Source: Streptococcus mitis (GTDB lineage: Bacteria; Bacillota; Bacilli; Lactobacillales; Streptococcaceae). From it: DNA of 64,000 nucleotides. Positions 8,966 through 17,553 of this stretch are shown here, piece after piece. Position 1 is the stretch's first letter, and each line of letters opens with the position of its first letter. The position numbers were made by a program, and so were the translations under genes. The notes under the pieces are model-generated. The model was not told the origin of the DNA and did no database searches. It saw only the letters and a program-made list of their open reading frames with translations. Where the stretch lies: contig NZ_CAMIAF010000002.1 in the NCBI RefSeq assembly GCF_946190375.1, forward strand, positions 1 to 64,000. The letters run 5' to 3'.

Positions 8966-9609
8966 TTAGTCAGACATTACATTTAGTAATTCTGCGTTTG
9001 ATAAAGTTTTTTTCTCATTTTCATTGATACTCATCTGATGTAGTGTTCCCATCAGATAATTAAAGTGTTGACTTTCTGCCCAAAAAACATCCATCCGATT
9101 TTCAAAAATAACCTTATAAATTTTTTCAGAAGTTATGACTTCTGTTGAGGCTTTTTTCTATCTTGAGGAACCTTTGCTCTACTTCGGTTAAATTCATAAA
9201 AGAGGTCTGAGAAAAAACCAATATCAATCAAATCACCAAACCAAGGAGCAAGAGAGGCTGTTTCAGCAGTCAGCTCATTCTGTACCAAGCGACCATTCTC
9301 AACCTCACCGTACAGACAAGGGATGACTTCAGTTAGGAAGTTCATGAAATCTGGCTCCATAAGTAATGGCATTAGTTTGACCTTTTCTTCATCAGTCAAA
9401 GCAGATAAACGACCATTTACACCAGTTGCAAGGGCAAGCTGTGTGTAAGCTGCGAGTGCTTTTTGGTTGTCATCAAAGAAGTTGCGACCTGTTCGCTGTT
9501 CATACATCTTGATAGCTGGTAAAGAGTAAAGAAAGCGCACTGTTTCAGTGTGCTCTCTTTCTTCACCATAACTATCAAACGCTGTGAATGATAGTTCTTT
9601 TTTAATCAT
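8966..9609 (-). CDS. Tail assembly chaperone GT, made by programmed -1 frameshift
   Basis: The 158-aa chaperone gene contains A-AAA-AAG in frame at 9157-9151, a textbook -1 slippery heptamer, 16 nt before its stop. Slipping there leads into a second frame open for about 60 codons (ASTEVITSEKIYKV to ELLNVMSD) and ending at 8966, 20 nt before the tape measure start. The extension has no start codon or ribosome binding site of its own. This is the G/GT arrangement of lambda-type phages, where the longer product bridges tail tube protein and tape measure. Efficiency of the shift is not known from sequence. Confidence 0.8.
9133..9609 (-). CDS. Tail assembly chaperone G
   Basis: 158 aa, the unshifted product. 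It starts IKKELSFTAFDSYGEEREHTET and has the alpha-helical body of phage tail assembly chaperones (phi13/Gp13-like), ending in a basic tail (RSRAKVPQDRKKPQQKS). It lies directly after the major tail protein and before the tape measure, as in nearly all long-tailed phages. It coats the tape measure before tube polymerisation and is not expected in the virion. Confidence 0.8.
   Translation of the reverse strand: MIKKELSFTAFDSYGEEREHTETVRFLYSLPAIKMYEQRTGRNFFDDNQKALAAYTQLALATGVNGRLSALTDEEKVKLMPLLMEPDFMNFLTEVIPCLYGEVENGRLVQNELTAETASLAPWFGDLIDIGFFSDLFYEFNRSRAKVPQDRKKPQQKS
9151..9157 (-). other. Programmed -1 ribosomal frameshift site
   Basis: On the minus strand the heptamer AAAAAAG is read as A-AAA-AAG in the chaperone frame, so two tandem Lys codons can re-pair after slipping back one base. 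It is followed by the frame that extends 60 codons to 8966. Confidence 0.8.
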
Positions 9610-9610
9610 T

Positions 9611-10279
9611 TTAGCCTCCTGGCACGATGGCTGTTGTTCCTAAAGCTTCATTGATAAAATCAATCAATTTCGTTGGGGTACTTGAAGCGAACAATTTATC
9701 AAATTTAGCACGGACAACACCCTTGTCTGTATCACGCCATACAATTTCTGAAACAGGTTTTTTATCTGAATCTAGAATGAAATTGTTAGGTGACGCAGTA
9801 CATGGAATTTCGATTTCTTTTGGTGTAGCAGAGCTTTCATCTGTTGTAGCGCTTCCTTTTGGAGCTGACGCTTTCACATTGGTCCAGATGTGGAACTCTT
9901 CAACCTCAGAACCAAACTCATCTGTAACCGTTTCAGCATATCCCCAAATGAAATTCGCATTCACACCAGTATCGATGAGCGCTGGAGGAGTTGAAGTTGT
10001 CAGCTTTTTCCCCAAATGGTCAATCATGAATTGTTTAGGAATTTGATAAGTCGTAATTGATCCCTCAGTTGATTTCTTACCTTGAAGACGGACGTGCTCC
10101 ACGTTATCTGCGTAGTATGCTTTTGATTCTTGTGAAGTTTCAAAAGATGTTTTTCGCATTCCTGTAAATGGGTATGGTGTTTTTAGATCGAGTGCGCCAG
10201 ATTCTGTTTTTGAAATCTTAGCAAAGAATCCCATGGCATTACCATGAGTAACCTCTCGTGTGTCATATTTATAAGTCAT
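9611..10279 (-). CDS. Major tail (tube) protein
   Basis: 222 aa, size and position of the phi13-type major tail protein that polymerises into the tail tube. Recognisable segments are the start (MTYKYDTREVTHGNAMGFFAKI), YPFTGMRKTSFETSQES and EIPCTASPNNFILDSDKKPV. One base separates it from the chaperone gene and 13 nt from the upstream tail-completion gene. There is no sign of an extra immunoglobulin-like domain at the C-terminus, which ends GTTAIVPGG. Confidence 0.85.
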   Translation of the reverse strand: MTYKYDTREVTHGNAMGFFAKISKTESGALDLKTPYPFTGMRKTSFETSQESKAYYADNVEHVRLQGKKSTEGSITTYQIPKQFMIDHLGKKLTTSTPPALIDTGVNANFIWGYAETVTDEFGSEVEEFHIWTNVKASAPKGSATTDESSATPKEIEIPCTASPNNFILDSDKKPVSEIVWRDTDKGVVRAKFDKLFASSTPTKLIDFINEALGTTAIVPGG

Positions 10280-10292
10280 TGTGACTCCTTCC

Positions 10293-10637
10293 TTAATTTG
10301 GTCTGATTTTTATTGATTTCATATTATTGAGAAAGATTTCTTTATTTTTGAGATAAGCTGGTCTGATGTGTTCTTGAGGTGCTACAAATCCACCATTTTT
10401 TGTTGCGTGGCCATTTTCTAACAAGTGAGCAAGCGACTTCTCTTTCCCGTTGTTATATACTACAGCGATATCTTCAATGGTCTCGTGAGTCCATCCTTTT
10501 TCATATACTCCGTTTCTTCTAGGACTTCCGTCTCTAATGTCTCCAGCGGTGCTTTTTCCTGCTTTTTCTATGATTTCTAAAACTTGATTCTGTATATCGA
10601 TTTTTAATGTTTTCACATTAACGCTACCACTTCCCAC
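10293..10637 (-). CDS. HK97 gp10-like tail completion / neck protein
   Basis: 114 aa. The core TAGDIRDGSPRRNGVYEKGW and HLLENGHATKNGGFVAP is the signature of the HK97 gp10 / putative tail-component family. The start is a GTG at 10637, inside the end of the upstream gene (14-nt overlap), with GAGGT eight bases before it. A second GTG at codon 8 is possible. Confidence 0.75.
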   Translation of the reverse strand: MGSGSVNVKTLKIDIQNQVLEIIEKAGKSTAGDIRDGSPRRNGVYEKGWTHETIEDIAVVYNNGKEKSLAHLLENGHATKNGGFVAPQEHIRPAYLKNKEIFLNNMKSIKIRPN

Positions 10638-10971
10638 TTGTGAATACCTCGATTCTGTAGGTTGTAAGTAAGTAATCTGTATCAGGCTGTTTTAGATTCA
10701 ACTGACTAGGTTCACACATAAAATTAGACAACATCAATTCCTCAATGCTGTCTAGTTTCTTCTTGTGATAGTGACTGATTTGAATAGTCACTTTTCTCAT
10801 GTGTACTGTATCATCAGCAGTAATACTACTACCCGGAGTTAAACGATAGTAAAGAATAACGTTGTCAGGAGAGGACTTTTCCTCACGTTCCATATAGAAC
10901 ACTTTTGATTTTAAAGTGTTTTTTTCTAGGATTTCTTGAATTTCTTGCCTGGTGAAGAACTTCTTAGCCAT
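10624..10971 (-). CDS. Head-tail connector / tail terminator-type protein
   Basis: 115 aa. Located between the head-closure protein and the gp10-like protein, the usual slot of the tail terminator. The sequence (YYRLTPGSSITADDTVHMRKV, then a C-terminal beta strand TTYRIEVFTSGKW) is compatible with that fold but family membership is inferred mainly from order. It overlaps its upstream neighbour by 1 nt. Confidence 0.55.
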   Translation of the reverse strand: MAKKFFTRQEIQEILEKNTLKSKVFYMEREEKSSPDNVILYYRLTPGSSITADDTVHMRKVTIQISHYHKKKLDSIEELMLSNFMCEPSQLNLKQPDTDYLLTTYRIEVFTSGKW

Positions 10972-11276
10972 TATTTCAATTCTCCTAATTCAATTATCGT
11001 GTAGTGGCCATCATCAGATTCAGTTCCAACATTTACCTTGTACTCTTTCCCTTTGTACTTCACGTAGTCTAAGGAATCTGTCACATAGTTAGAACGTATC
11101 CGAAATCTTGCTGTCAAAACTTGACCATCTGCCAAAGCTTTATCAAGCCTACGTTGGTAGATTTTCTCTTTTTCAGCTTTGACTTTCTTTTCTACAACTT
11201 GTTTTTCAAAAACACCTTTTTCGACCTCTGTGCGCTTATCGTAACAAAGGATGATTGATACTCTAGATGATTTCAT
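10971..11276 (-). CDS. Head-tail joining (head closure) protein
   Basis: 101 aa, mostly beta. YVTDSLDYVKYKGKEYKVN is typical of the phage head-tail adaptor family (SPP1 gp16-like), which closes the portal channel and docks the tail. It lies 2 nt after the gp6-like connector. Assignment rests on size, beta content and order. Confidence 0.6.
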   Translation of the reverse strand: MKSSRVSIILCYDKRTEVEKGVFEKQVVEKKVKAEKEKIYQRRLDKALADGQVLTARFRIRSNYVTDSLDYVKYKGKEYKVNVGTESDDGHYTIIELGELK

Positions 11277-11278
11277 GA

Positions 11279-11608
11279 TTAAACTCCGTAAATAGCTTTT
11301 AATTGATAGAGAATATTTGTCAATTCTTCATCAATCCAGCTCATTGTTGTTGAGTTTCCTGTCATCAAGGATTTATCAAATCTCTGAACACATCTCAAAT
11401 GTAACCAATCTAAAATTGTTTCTTTATCATCCTCTTCAATCTCATCCCATTCTGTCAATTCGCTTTCTTTATCGATGCGAGTGATAGGAATGTTGTTTCT
11501 CGTTAGATATGAAATCCCACTATTTATGTAGCTTAAAAGTTGAGTGTCGAAGATTTCTTCTTCGACATCAACTTCAACCATTTCTTTAATTTGATTAAGG
11601 ATTGTCAT
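11279..11608 (-). CDS. gp6-like head-tail connector protein
   Basis: 109 aa, all helical. DTQLLSYINSGISYLTRNNI and ILDWLHLRCVQRFDKS match the phage gp6-like / QLRG connector group, the ring that sits under the portal. It follows the capsid gene by 25 nt and starts the connector gene run. Confidence 0.7.
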   Translation of the reverse strand: MTILNQIKEMVEVDVEEEIFDTQLLSYINSGISYLTRNNIPITRIDKESELTEWDEIEEDDKETILDWLHLRCVQRFDKSLMTGNSTTMSWIDEELTNILYQLKAIYGV

Positions 11609-11633
11609 TTTAGACTCCCCTTTCTATTTAAAA

Positions 11634-12887
11634 TCAACCTTTTGTGAATTTCACAGCTGATTTGTACTGACCAAGTCGGCCACCAAGCACGCTAGCAAGT
11701 TCGATATGACGGCGATTCATCGTTACATCATAATCTTCAAAGCGATCAGCAGAGACATCATCACCAATCATCTTATAAGCCTTGTCAGCAAATGCGATAA
11801 TTGGGTTAGTCGCATCTTCCATCCAGTCATAGACATATACTTGGTAACCAGCAATGACATTTCCTGTTTGTGAAATTGGTGCGAATGGTTGTGGATCAAT
11901 GTAGCGTTTTTCGCCATCCTTAACCATTTTAAGTTTACGGGCAATGGTTTTTGAAGTTACCAAAATTGGAGTTGTATTTGCAGCAAGTTTATCAATCCCT
12001 TTGACGAGGGTTTCTAAAACAGTACTGTCAAATTCCCCGTCAACACTGATTTCTTGTGTATCAAATAGTTGAGCAAGTGTTTCTTCTGCAATAGATTTAA
12101 TTTCAGTGATTTTGTCATCATCATCACTATTTTTACCATCGCCGATAACAACAGCACGTTCAACTGCACGGATAAAACCTTGGGCTAATTCATTCATCAC
12201 ATAGTTGAAGTAAGCACCTGTTGTATCCTTCTTCAAGTCAGCATACTCAAAACTGTACTTGATGTAGACAGCTGCAGAGTTGATTGTATAATCGATAAAT
12301 ACAAAAGATTCATCTTTCTTTGTTTTGCTATTCTGATGGCCTTTAGCTTTTGATTGTTGAGTTTGAAATGCAACACGTACTGCATAACGAGGATCTTTGG
12401 TTACATGGTTCAGGATACCGTCGTAATCATTAAATGCATTTTGGATTGCAATCAATACTGGTTCAGGTAAGATTTTGTTAAGATTAGTTACACCTTTTTC
12501 AACCAGATTTGCTTCCCACGCTTTGCGGGCACTGTTTGAGCTGCCTTCGTTATCCATGAGGATTCGAGCGAAATCAAGTGCAGCTTCTTTTGTTTTTAAG
12601 TATTCCATTTGTATCTTGCCTTTCTGTACTTCCTTGATAGATTTAGCAGCTTTATTGAGATTGTCTTCTTTTTCTTCAATTTCAATATCTAACTTAGAAA
12701 TTGTGTTCTTGAGTTCCTCTGCTTTGGATACCAATTCTTCTGCATCTGATTTCAACTGTGCAAGTTCTTCTTCTCCAATAGTTGCTGACTTCAATTTCTC
12801 TTCGATTGAAACTTTTTTTAATTTGACCTCAGATAACTCATCTGCATGTTTTTGTCGTTCTTCCATCAATTCGACTAGTGTTTTCAT
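11634..12887 (-). CDS. Major capsid protein, HK97 fold
   Basis: 417 aa from the ATG at 12887, which has AAAGGAGA about 5 nt upstream. A longer reading from 12914 would overlap the protease and lacks such a site. Residues 1 to about 90 form a charged coiled coil (the delta/scaffold domain, removed by the protease in HK97-like phages). The shell domain follows, with KDPRYAVRVAFQTQQ, INSAAVYIKYSFEYADL, PILVTSKTIARKLKMVKDG and the C-terminal ELASVLGGRLGQYKSAVKF. Adjacent prohead protease and portal confirm the assignment. Confidence 0.9.
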   Translation of the reverse strand: MKTLVELMEERQKHADELSEVKLKKVSIEEKLKSATIGEEELAQLKSDAEELVSKAEELKNTISKLDIEIEEKEDNLNKAAKSIKEVQKGKIQMEYLKTKEAALDFARILMDNEGSSNSARKAWEANLVEKGVTNLNKILPEPVLIAIQNAFNDYDGILNHVTKDPRYAVRVAFQTQQSKAKGHQNSKTKKDESFVFIDYTINSAAVYIKYSFEYADLKKDTTGAYFNYVMNELAQGFIRAVERAVVIGDGKNSDDDDKITEIKSIAEETLAQLFDTQEISVDGEFDSTVLETLVKGIDKLAANTTPILVTSKTIARKLKMVKDGEKRYIDPQPFAPISQTGNVIAGYQVYVYDWMEDATNPIIAFADKAYKMIGDDVSADRFEDYDVTMNRRHIELASVLGGRLGQYKSAVKFTKG

Positions 12888-12900
12888 TTTTTTCTCCTTT

Positions 12901-13443
12901 TTAAATCGTTGCAAGTTTACTCATGATATCTTGCTTCATGTTCGCCTGAGCGATTCGCTTGTCAACCACAGACATATCAAATCCCTTAATATTATCAACG
13001 GTTGCTTGAGGATTGGCTGGCACGGTCACGACAGATATTTCAAAGATTTCAACTTCTTTAAAAATCCATCCACCGTAAGGTTGCTTAGCGTCAACTGGCT
13101 CATAATCATTAATAAAAAATCCAATGCTCAGACTATCCAGTGCCCCCATCTTCATGAGGTCATAGGTTTTCTTAGCTTCTGGATCACTTAGATTGAATGT
13201 CGACCGTGTTCGCAGACCTTTTTCATCTACCGACAGCTCATGCTTACCGATGACACGATTGCGATCATGGTTTAAGCACATAGGTACGACAGCTTTAGTC
13301 TTCAGAGTGTTATCAAAACACCCCTTGGCCATCACATCGCCGTCTCTGTCGGTATTGCCATAAGTGGAGGCATAAGCCTCAAAATGAAAGTCAGCTGACT
13401 CTTCCTCAACTGACTTGACGACAAAGGTTTTTAACTTTTCCAT
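12901..13443 (-). CDS. HK97-type prohead protease
   Basis: 180 aa, family U35/S78 length. AYASTYGNTDRDGDVMAKGCF is the family signature. NHDRNRVIGKHEL carries the conserved His, and the GALDSLSIGFF segment holds the conserved Ser. It cleaves the delta domain of the capsid protein during maturation. It sits 13 nt before the capsid start and 46 nt after the portal gene. Confidence 0.9.
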   Translation of the reverse strand: MEKLKTFVVKSVEEESADFHFEAYASTYGNTDRDGDVMAKGCFDNTLKTKAVVPMCLNHDRNRVIGKHELSVDEKGLRTRSTFNLSDPEAKKTYDLMKMGALDSLSIGFFINDYEPVDAKQPYGGWIFKEVEIFEISVVTVPANPQATVDNIKGFDMSVVDKRIAQANMKQDIMSKLATI

Positions 13444-13489
13444 AGCCTACCTCCTTTCTTAAAATTTCTGCCAACCGCCCACCCTATTT

Positions 13490-14632
13490 TTAATTACTTT
13501 CGCTCGGCTCGATACGGACTGCATTTAGATTGGTTTCGAATACTTCTCCACCTTCATATCCCGGAAGCCCTAGATAGGTTTCACGGAATTCATTTGAATT
13601 CATCAAACCTGCGTATTTAGATTTAAATCCACCTTCTACTAGATCCTTGAATGAAATCATGTCAGCCATATCAAAGAAGACCAAGAGCTTGTTTCCTTGT
13701 GTCCTTGCCGTCTTCGTGAAATATTTTCTATTAATTTCTTCAGAGAATACACGTTGATATAATTTCATGACGCTAGAATAGTAAGCTCTATATTGTTCTT
13801 CTGTGTAGTCACAAGTAAACAATTTTTCATTAATCCCATGAGCATGATAAAGTTGAGATTTCAGAAACTCCATTTCTTCTTTAGAAGCGGTTGAGTAATC
13901 TTTTTTTAATTCCATAAACTCTTCACCTTGCTCGAGATAGGCAATGCCACCATTTCCAGCAAGTTCCATCATGCTATCAACTCGAATCTTAGCTTGTTTC
14001 TTCAAATGTTCATCTGCTGCTTTAGTTGGTAGTTTTAAGAATCCTCTCAACTTTGAATTCCCTCTGCCTAACTTCTCGGTTAACGCATCAAGGTTGATAT
14101 CAATTAATTCTGTGATTTGGTTTAGTTGACTTGTCACGTTTAATTTAGGATTCTCAAAAACCCAGACATCGCTAAGAGGTAGCTCAATCTCTACATCATC
14201 AATCATGATTTCAACTCTCTCTGCAGTCCATGATATGGTTTTCTTAGCAAGCCAAATTTCAATCAGCCGGCCATTCTCCCAACGTGGAACAACGACTGCA
14301 ACACCATCTTTCAGCATAGCTCTTGTTACATTTGCCCAAAATACAACTGGTATTTCAAGAGGATTTGGAGAGAAAGATAAAACATTTGCAAGATCACTAT
14401 TTTCAAACCACTCCATCTTGTCAACTCCAGTCGGATTTCGAGTGATTCTCACATGCTTAAATCGAACTTGTGCAGTATCTGTTGAAATCTTATTGTAGAT
14501 ATTGTCTAAGTAAATCGAATTTCTTCTCCAATAATTCAAATTTCTTTGTAAATAAGTCCTTGTGGATTTTCTATTACTTGGTCTGAAAATCCTAGCAAAA
14601 ACCTCTCTTAGATTATTTATATGTTTGTTCAT
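13490..14632 (-). CDS. Portal protein, HK97 family
   Basis: 380 aa. Dodecameric channel at the capsid vertex through which DNA is packaged. Recognised by the N-terminal body (YNKISTDTAQVRFKHVRI), the central segment NGGIAYLEQGEEFMELKKD and the C-terminal FRETYLGLPGYEGGEVFETN. The order TerL, portal, protease, capsid is standard for HK97-like phages. The stop of TerL lies 8 nt upstream. Confidence 0.9.
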   Translation of the reverse strand: MNKHINNLREVFARIFRPSNRKSTRTYLQRNLNYWRRNSIYLDNIYNKISTDTAQVRFKHVRITRNPTGVDKMEWFENSDLANVLSFSPNPLEIPVVFWANVTRAMLKDGVAVVVPRWENGRLIEIWLAKKTISWTAERVEIMIDDVEIELPLSDVWVFENPKLNVTSQLNQITELIDINLDALTEKLGRGNSKLRGFLKLPTKAADEHLKKQAKIRVDSMMELAGNGGIAYLEQGEEFMELKKDYSTASKEEMEFLKSQLYHAHGINEKLFTCDYTEEQYRAYYSSVMKLYQRVFSEEINRKYFTKTARTQGNKLLVFFDMADMISFKDLVEGGFKSKYAGLMNSNEFRETYLGLPGYEGGEVFETNLNAVRIEPSESN

Positions 14633-14640
14633 TCTTCACC

Positions 14641-16353
14641 TCAATCAAAGTAATAACTCAAGTCTTCCTTGAAATTTTCGTAGCAAATAAAAGCATCTAG
14701 CTGACTAGCAAATACGTCAATCTTTTCTTTTGCTTTTTCTTTATTTGGAAATACATTGTTATTCGCATCTATCTTGACACGAACATTTGCGTGGTTCCAA
14801 GTTGCCACAGGATCGTCAAAGATAATTTTCCCCATCTTAGCTTTTTCTTTATACACTTTTAAAGGATTGGATAAGCTCTTGACCGTTTGTGGAATGTCGT
14901 GACATATATCTCCGTAGTAGTCATTAATTAAGCGGATAAGCTCTTTTGCATTCCAGCGGTCATATCCAACTGCAACTGGTAAGATTCTATTCTCACTCAT
15001 GAACTGTCTTAACTCTTCAAAGATATAGGCTTGGTCATTGTAGTCCAACTCATGAACATGAAGCTGGCCACTAAGCTCCCACTCAGCGTATTTGTCCCTC
15101 AGTTCTTTTGGAAGACCTTCAATCGTATGACGTGGCATGAACTTCTTGTTCAAATACTGACGCTCTTCGCCACGCACGACCATAAATGAGACCGAACAAA
15201 TATCATTGACATCCGACAAGTCAACACCAAGCACACAGCGAGCACTCCGCTCCTCATTTCCGACAAATAAACTCTTATCAAACTTATCTGACCAACCCTT
15301 GCACTCTTCATTACTGAAGTAAGCAAGATAGTTATTAACAGGGAGATTAAACGTCTTAGCCATCAGCTCAGCCTGTTGTGCTGGATCATTCTTACTCATT
15401 TCAATATCCTTGGCAATCGTCTCCTTCTCAGTTGTTATACCAAGTAAAGGCATAGCTTTCTGCCACATATCTGGATTGTGGATTTCAGAAACATCATCCA
15501 GCTGATAAATCCAAGGCATGACCGAATCATTGATAATCTTTTCATCAAGAATATCTACCCAGATGTTGTAATACTTATCAAAAAGCTTGTCCCGTTTCGT
15601 CCCATTGGTGGAGATGTACCATGTTATCCAATTTTTTCGCTTACGACTCGAACCATCATTCACAACCTTGATGAAGTCATCATCATAAGTGTGCACTTCA
15701 TCAAAAATATTGTAGTGAGCATTAGTACCATCAAGGCTTTCATAGTCAGAAGTCTTGATTGACATAAGACTATTAGTTGTCTCGTACAAGATACCTTGTT
15801 TAGTTGACCGTAGTATGTCAGCCTCACGCATATAGTGTAGCAAGCTCTCTTCGTTCGACAGCATAGCTCTAGAAGCATTAAACAGATAGCCAGCTTGTTC
15901 ACGACTGTAAGCTAGAAGCTGAATATCAGCACCCCACTCACCGTCAATAATCTGACCAACCTCACCAATGGCAGAACCAAGGGTGGTTTTTCCTGTACCA
16001 CGAGGTACAATAATAGGCACCTCATGAATGAGACGCCTTTCTTCGAAATCTTTATATTCTTCAAGTGTATCGGGATCTGTTTTTGTAACTTCAACTGTAT
16101 GATAAAAACCCCACGTTGTTTCTAGCCAAACCTTCTGAGGTAAGGCCAAACGTAACTTGCCAGCAAGACCTTTAGTGTTGCTGCACTCTTCCTCAATGAA
16201 CTTAATCCGTTTATCAGCTTCTTCTTGTTTGAAGATGTATTGCTCCTTGTACCTCTCTACACGTTTAATAGATTTCATAGTGAGTGCACAAACGCGAATC
16301 TTACCTGAGTAAACCAGCTGAGTATATTTATCAAAATATCTCATCTCAACCAT
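14641..16353 (-). CDS. Terminase large subunit
   Basis: 570 aa. The packaging ATPase and nuclease. Walker A is VPRGTGKTT (about residues 116-124) and Walker B is NIFDEVH (about 213-219). The nuclease half has acidic residues in LGVDLSDVNDI and VGYDRWNAKE, typical of YmfN/Terminase_1 proteins of HK97-like phages. Its start overlaps the end of terS by 8 nt, so the two are probably translationally coupled. Family with HNH partners usually makes cos ends. Confidence 0.9.
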   Translation of the reverse strand: MVEMRYFDKYTQLVYSGKIRVCALTMKSIKRVERYKEQYIFKQEEADKRIKFIEEECSNTKGLAGKLRLALPQKVWLETTWGFYHTVEVTKTDPDTLEEYKDFEERRLIHEVPIIVPRGTGKTTLGSAIGEVGQIIDGEWGADIQLLAYSREQAGYLFNASRAMLSNEESLLHYMREADILRSTKQGILYETTNSLMSIKTSDYESLDGTNAHYNIFDEVHTYDDDFIKVVNDGSSRKRKNWITWYISTNGTKRDKLFDKYYNIWVDILDEKIINDSVMPWIYQLDDVSEIHNPDMWQKAMPLLGITTEKETIAKDIEMSKNDPAQQAELMAKTFNLPVNNYLAYFSNEECKGWSDKFDKSLFVGNEERSARCVLGVDLSDVNDICSVSFMVVRGEERQYLNKKFMPRHTIEGLPKELRDKYAEWELSGQLHVHELDYNDQAYIFEELRQFMSENRILPVAVGYDRWNAKELIRLINDYYGDICHDIPQTVKSLSNPLKVYKEKAKMGKIIFDDPVATWNHANVRVKIDANNNVFPNKEKAKEKIDVFASQLDAFICYENFKEDLSYYFD

Positions 16354-16831
16354 ATCGAGCCAACTTCTCCTGAATCATTTCTTTGAGACTGTCGCCCTGT
16401 GGACTTTGCTTTTCAATCGTTGACATAATCTGCATGTTTAGCTTTTGATACTTTTCCATTCCATCAAGTAGATACTTATCAGGTAGCTCACCGTTATTGA
16501 TGACTTTATTGATTTCCAACTGGAAGTTTTCAATAACTTTTTGATTATGATTGTATTGAGTTTTAAGATTTTTCAAACCGACTGAATCATTATCACTGAT
16601 TTCAAGCATTTTTTCTTTTGGAATCAACTTGAAAGTCTTACGAGAGAGTTCAACACGTTCTTCTCTTGTATACTTTTGTCGTTGATTTGCCAGCTTTTCT
16701 AACTCTTTGAATTGACTTTTTGTGATATTCGACCGAGTTTCTTCAAATATGCCTAGCTTTTTTCGATACCTGGTGAGGGTAGCACGACTTATTCCTAGCT
16801 TTTCTAAAACTTCATTGATTTTCAAAATCAT
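16346..16831 (-). CDS. Terminase small subunit
   Basis: 161 aa from the ATG at 16831. The N-terminus is a helix-turn-helix (EVLEKLGISRATLTRYRKKL) that would bind the packaging site, followed by a charged helical oligomerisation region. The start is unclear: AAAGGAG is only 1 nt before this ATG, while a TTG two codons later has better spacing and a TTG at 16849 would extend the protein. It is adjacent to terL and the HNH gene. Confidence 0.75.
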   Translation of the reverse strand: MILKINEVLEKLGISRATLTRYRKKLGIFEETRSNITKSQFKELEKLANQRQKYTREERVELSRKTFKLIPKEKMLEISDNDSVGLKNLKTQYNHNQKVIENFQLEINKVINNGELPDKYLLDGMEKYQKLNMQIMSTIEKQSPQGDSLKEMIQEKLARYG

Positions 16832-16849
16832 GCTCCTTTCTTGTATCAA

Positions 16850-16968
16850 TTTTCGTCATTTTTGGGGGAGAGGTATATAAGAGGATTGACACCGTTATTA
16901 TTTTGGGTGTGTGAAAATTTTAAATAGGGGGGACCTGATAAAAAACAAAAATCAAAAAAATAAAAAAA
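16850..16968. other. Candidate cos / packaging region
   Basis: A 119-nt non-coding stretch between the HNH gene and terS. It has G-rich runs (GGGGGAGAGG and AGGGGGGACC on the plus strand) next to a poly-A/T tract. In HNH-containing, cos-type HK97-like phages the cohesive-end site usually lies at this position. The cut site itself is not identifiable by eye. Confidence 0.35.
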
Positions 16969-17289
16969 TCAAAATAAATTAATATTCCGATTTTCTAAAT
17001 TTAAATTTATTTTACTTTGAAATGTTTTTGTATTATGACACTCGAGACAAAGTAATTGCAGATTATCTTCGTTGAGAGTAATAGACTCATCTTGATAATT
17101 AGTTTCATCGATCTCTATGATATGGTCGACAATGCTATTGCTATGAGTTAAACGTCCACACATATCGCAGCGCATACGCTTTGTCTTTCTGATTCTATTT
17201 CTCAGAGTTCTCCAAGGTTTCGAGTTATAGAACCTAATCTGCCAAGCTCTGAACCAGTCTGAGTGTTTAGGATTTTTAAAATAAGCCAT
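16969..17289 (-). CDS. HNH endonuclease, terminase accessory
   Basis: 106 aa. Two CxxC pairs (CDMCGR and CLECHN) flank the HNH core (IVDHIIEID, then LQLLCLECHN), giving a zinc-stabilised beta-beta-alpha metal nuclease. In HK97-like phages such HNH proteins act with the terminase for site-specific cleavage of cos DNA. It is the first gene of the late operon, with GAAGGAG upstream and the late promoter-like site about 40 nt further up. Confidence 0.85.
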   Translation of the reverse strand: MAYFKNPKHSDWFRAWQIRFYNSKPWRTLRNRIRKTKRMRCDMCGRLTHSNSIVDHIIEIDETNYQDESITLNEDNLQLLCLECHNTKTFQSKINLNLENRNINLF

Positions 17290-17327
17290 CGCCTACACCA
17301 CTCCTTCAACTTCTGGATTTTCACATG

Positions 17328-17377
17328 ATATAAATATATCAGATTCATTTTGTCAATTCTATATCTTTTTTTGACAA
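17328..17377 (-). promoter_or_regulatory. Late promoter with activator-type 30-bp repeat, copy 1
   Basis: Minus-strand -35 TTGACA (17356-17351), 17-bp spacer, -10 TTATAT (17333-17328), giving a start about 33 nt before the HNH gene. The -35 is embedded in a 30-bp repeat (17348-17377) with TTGTCA and TTGACA/TGACAA arms. A copy differing in one base lies at 18173-18202 next to the activator gene. Both face the late genes, so it is the likely site of action of the ArpU-type regulator. Confidence 0.6.
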
Positions 17378-17553
17378 GATTTATTTTTGAGTTTTGAATT
17401 TATGTAAAATATCTCTGCTGAATTAGTTATATCTTATATTTTATCCAATTTTGTTTCACACTCAAAAACTAATACGGACAATGCTTCGGGCCCTATTCAA
17501 AATATAAACTAGAAACTTCCTCGTTATGGATAGTTGAAAAAATCAAAAAAATA

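Noticed and set aside
12475-13191. 238-aa plus-strand ORF across capsid and protease genes
   Set aside because: Shadow of two clearly assigned phage genes; Ser/Phe-rich low-complexity translation and no ribosome site.
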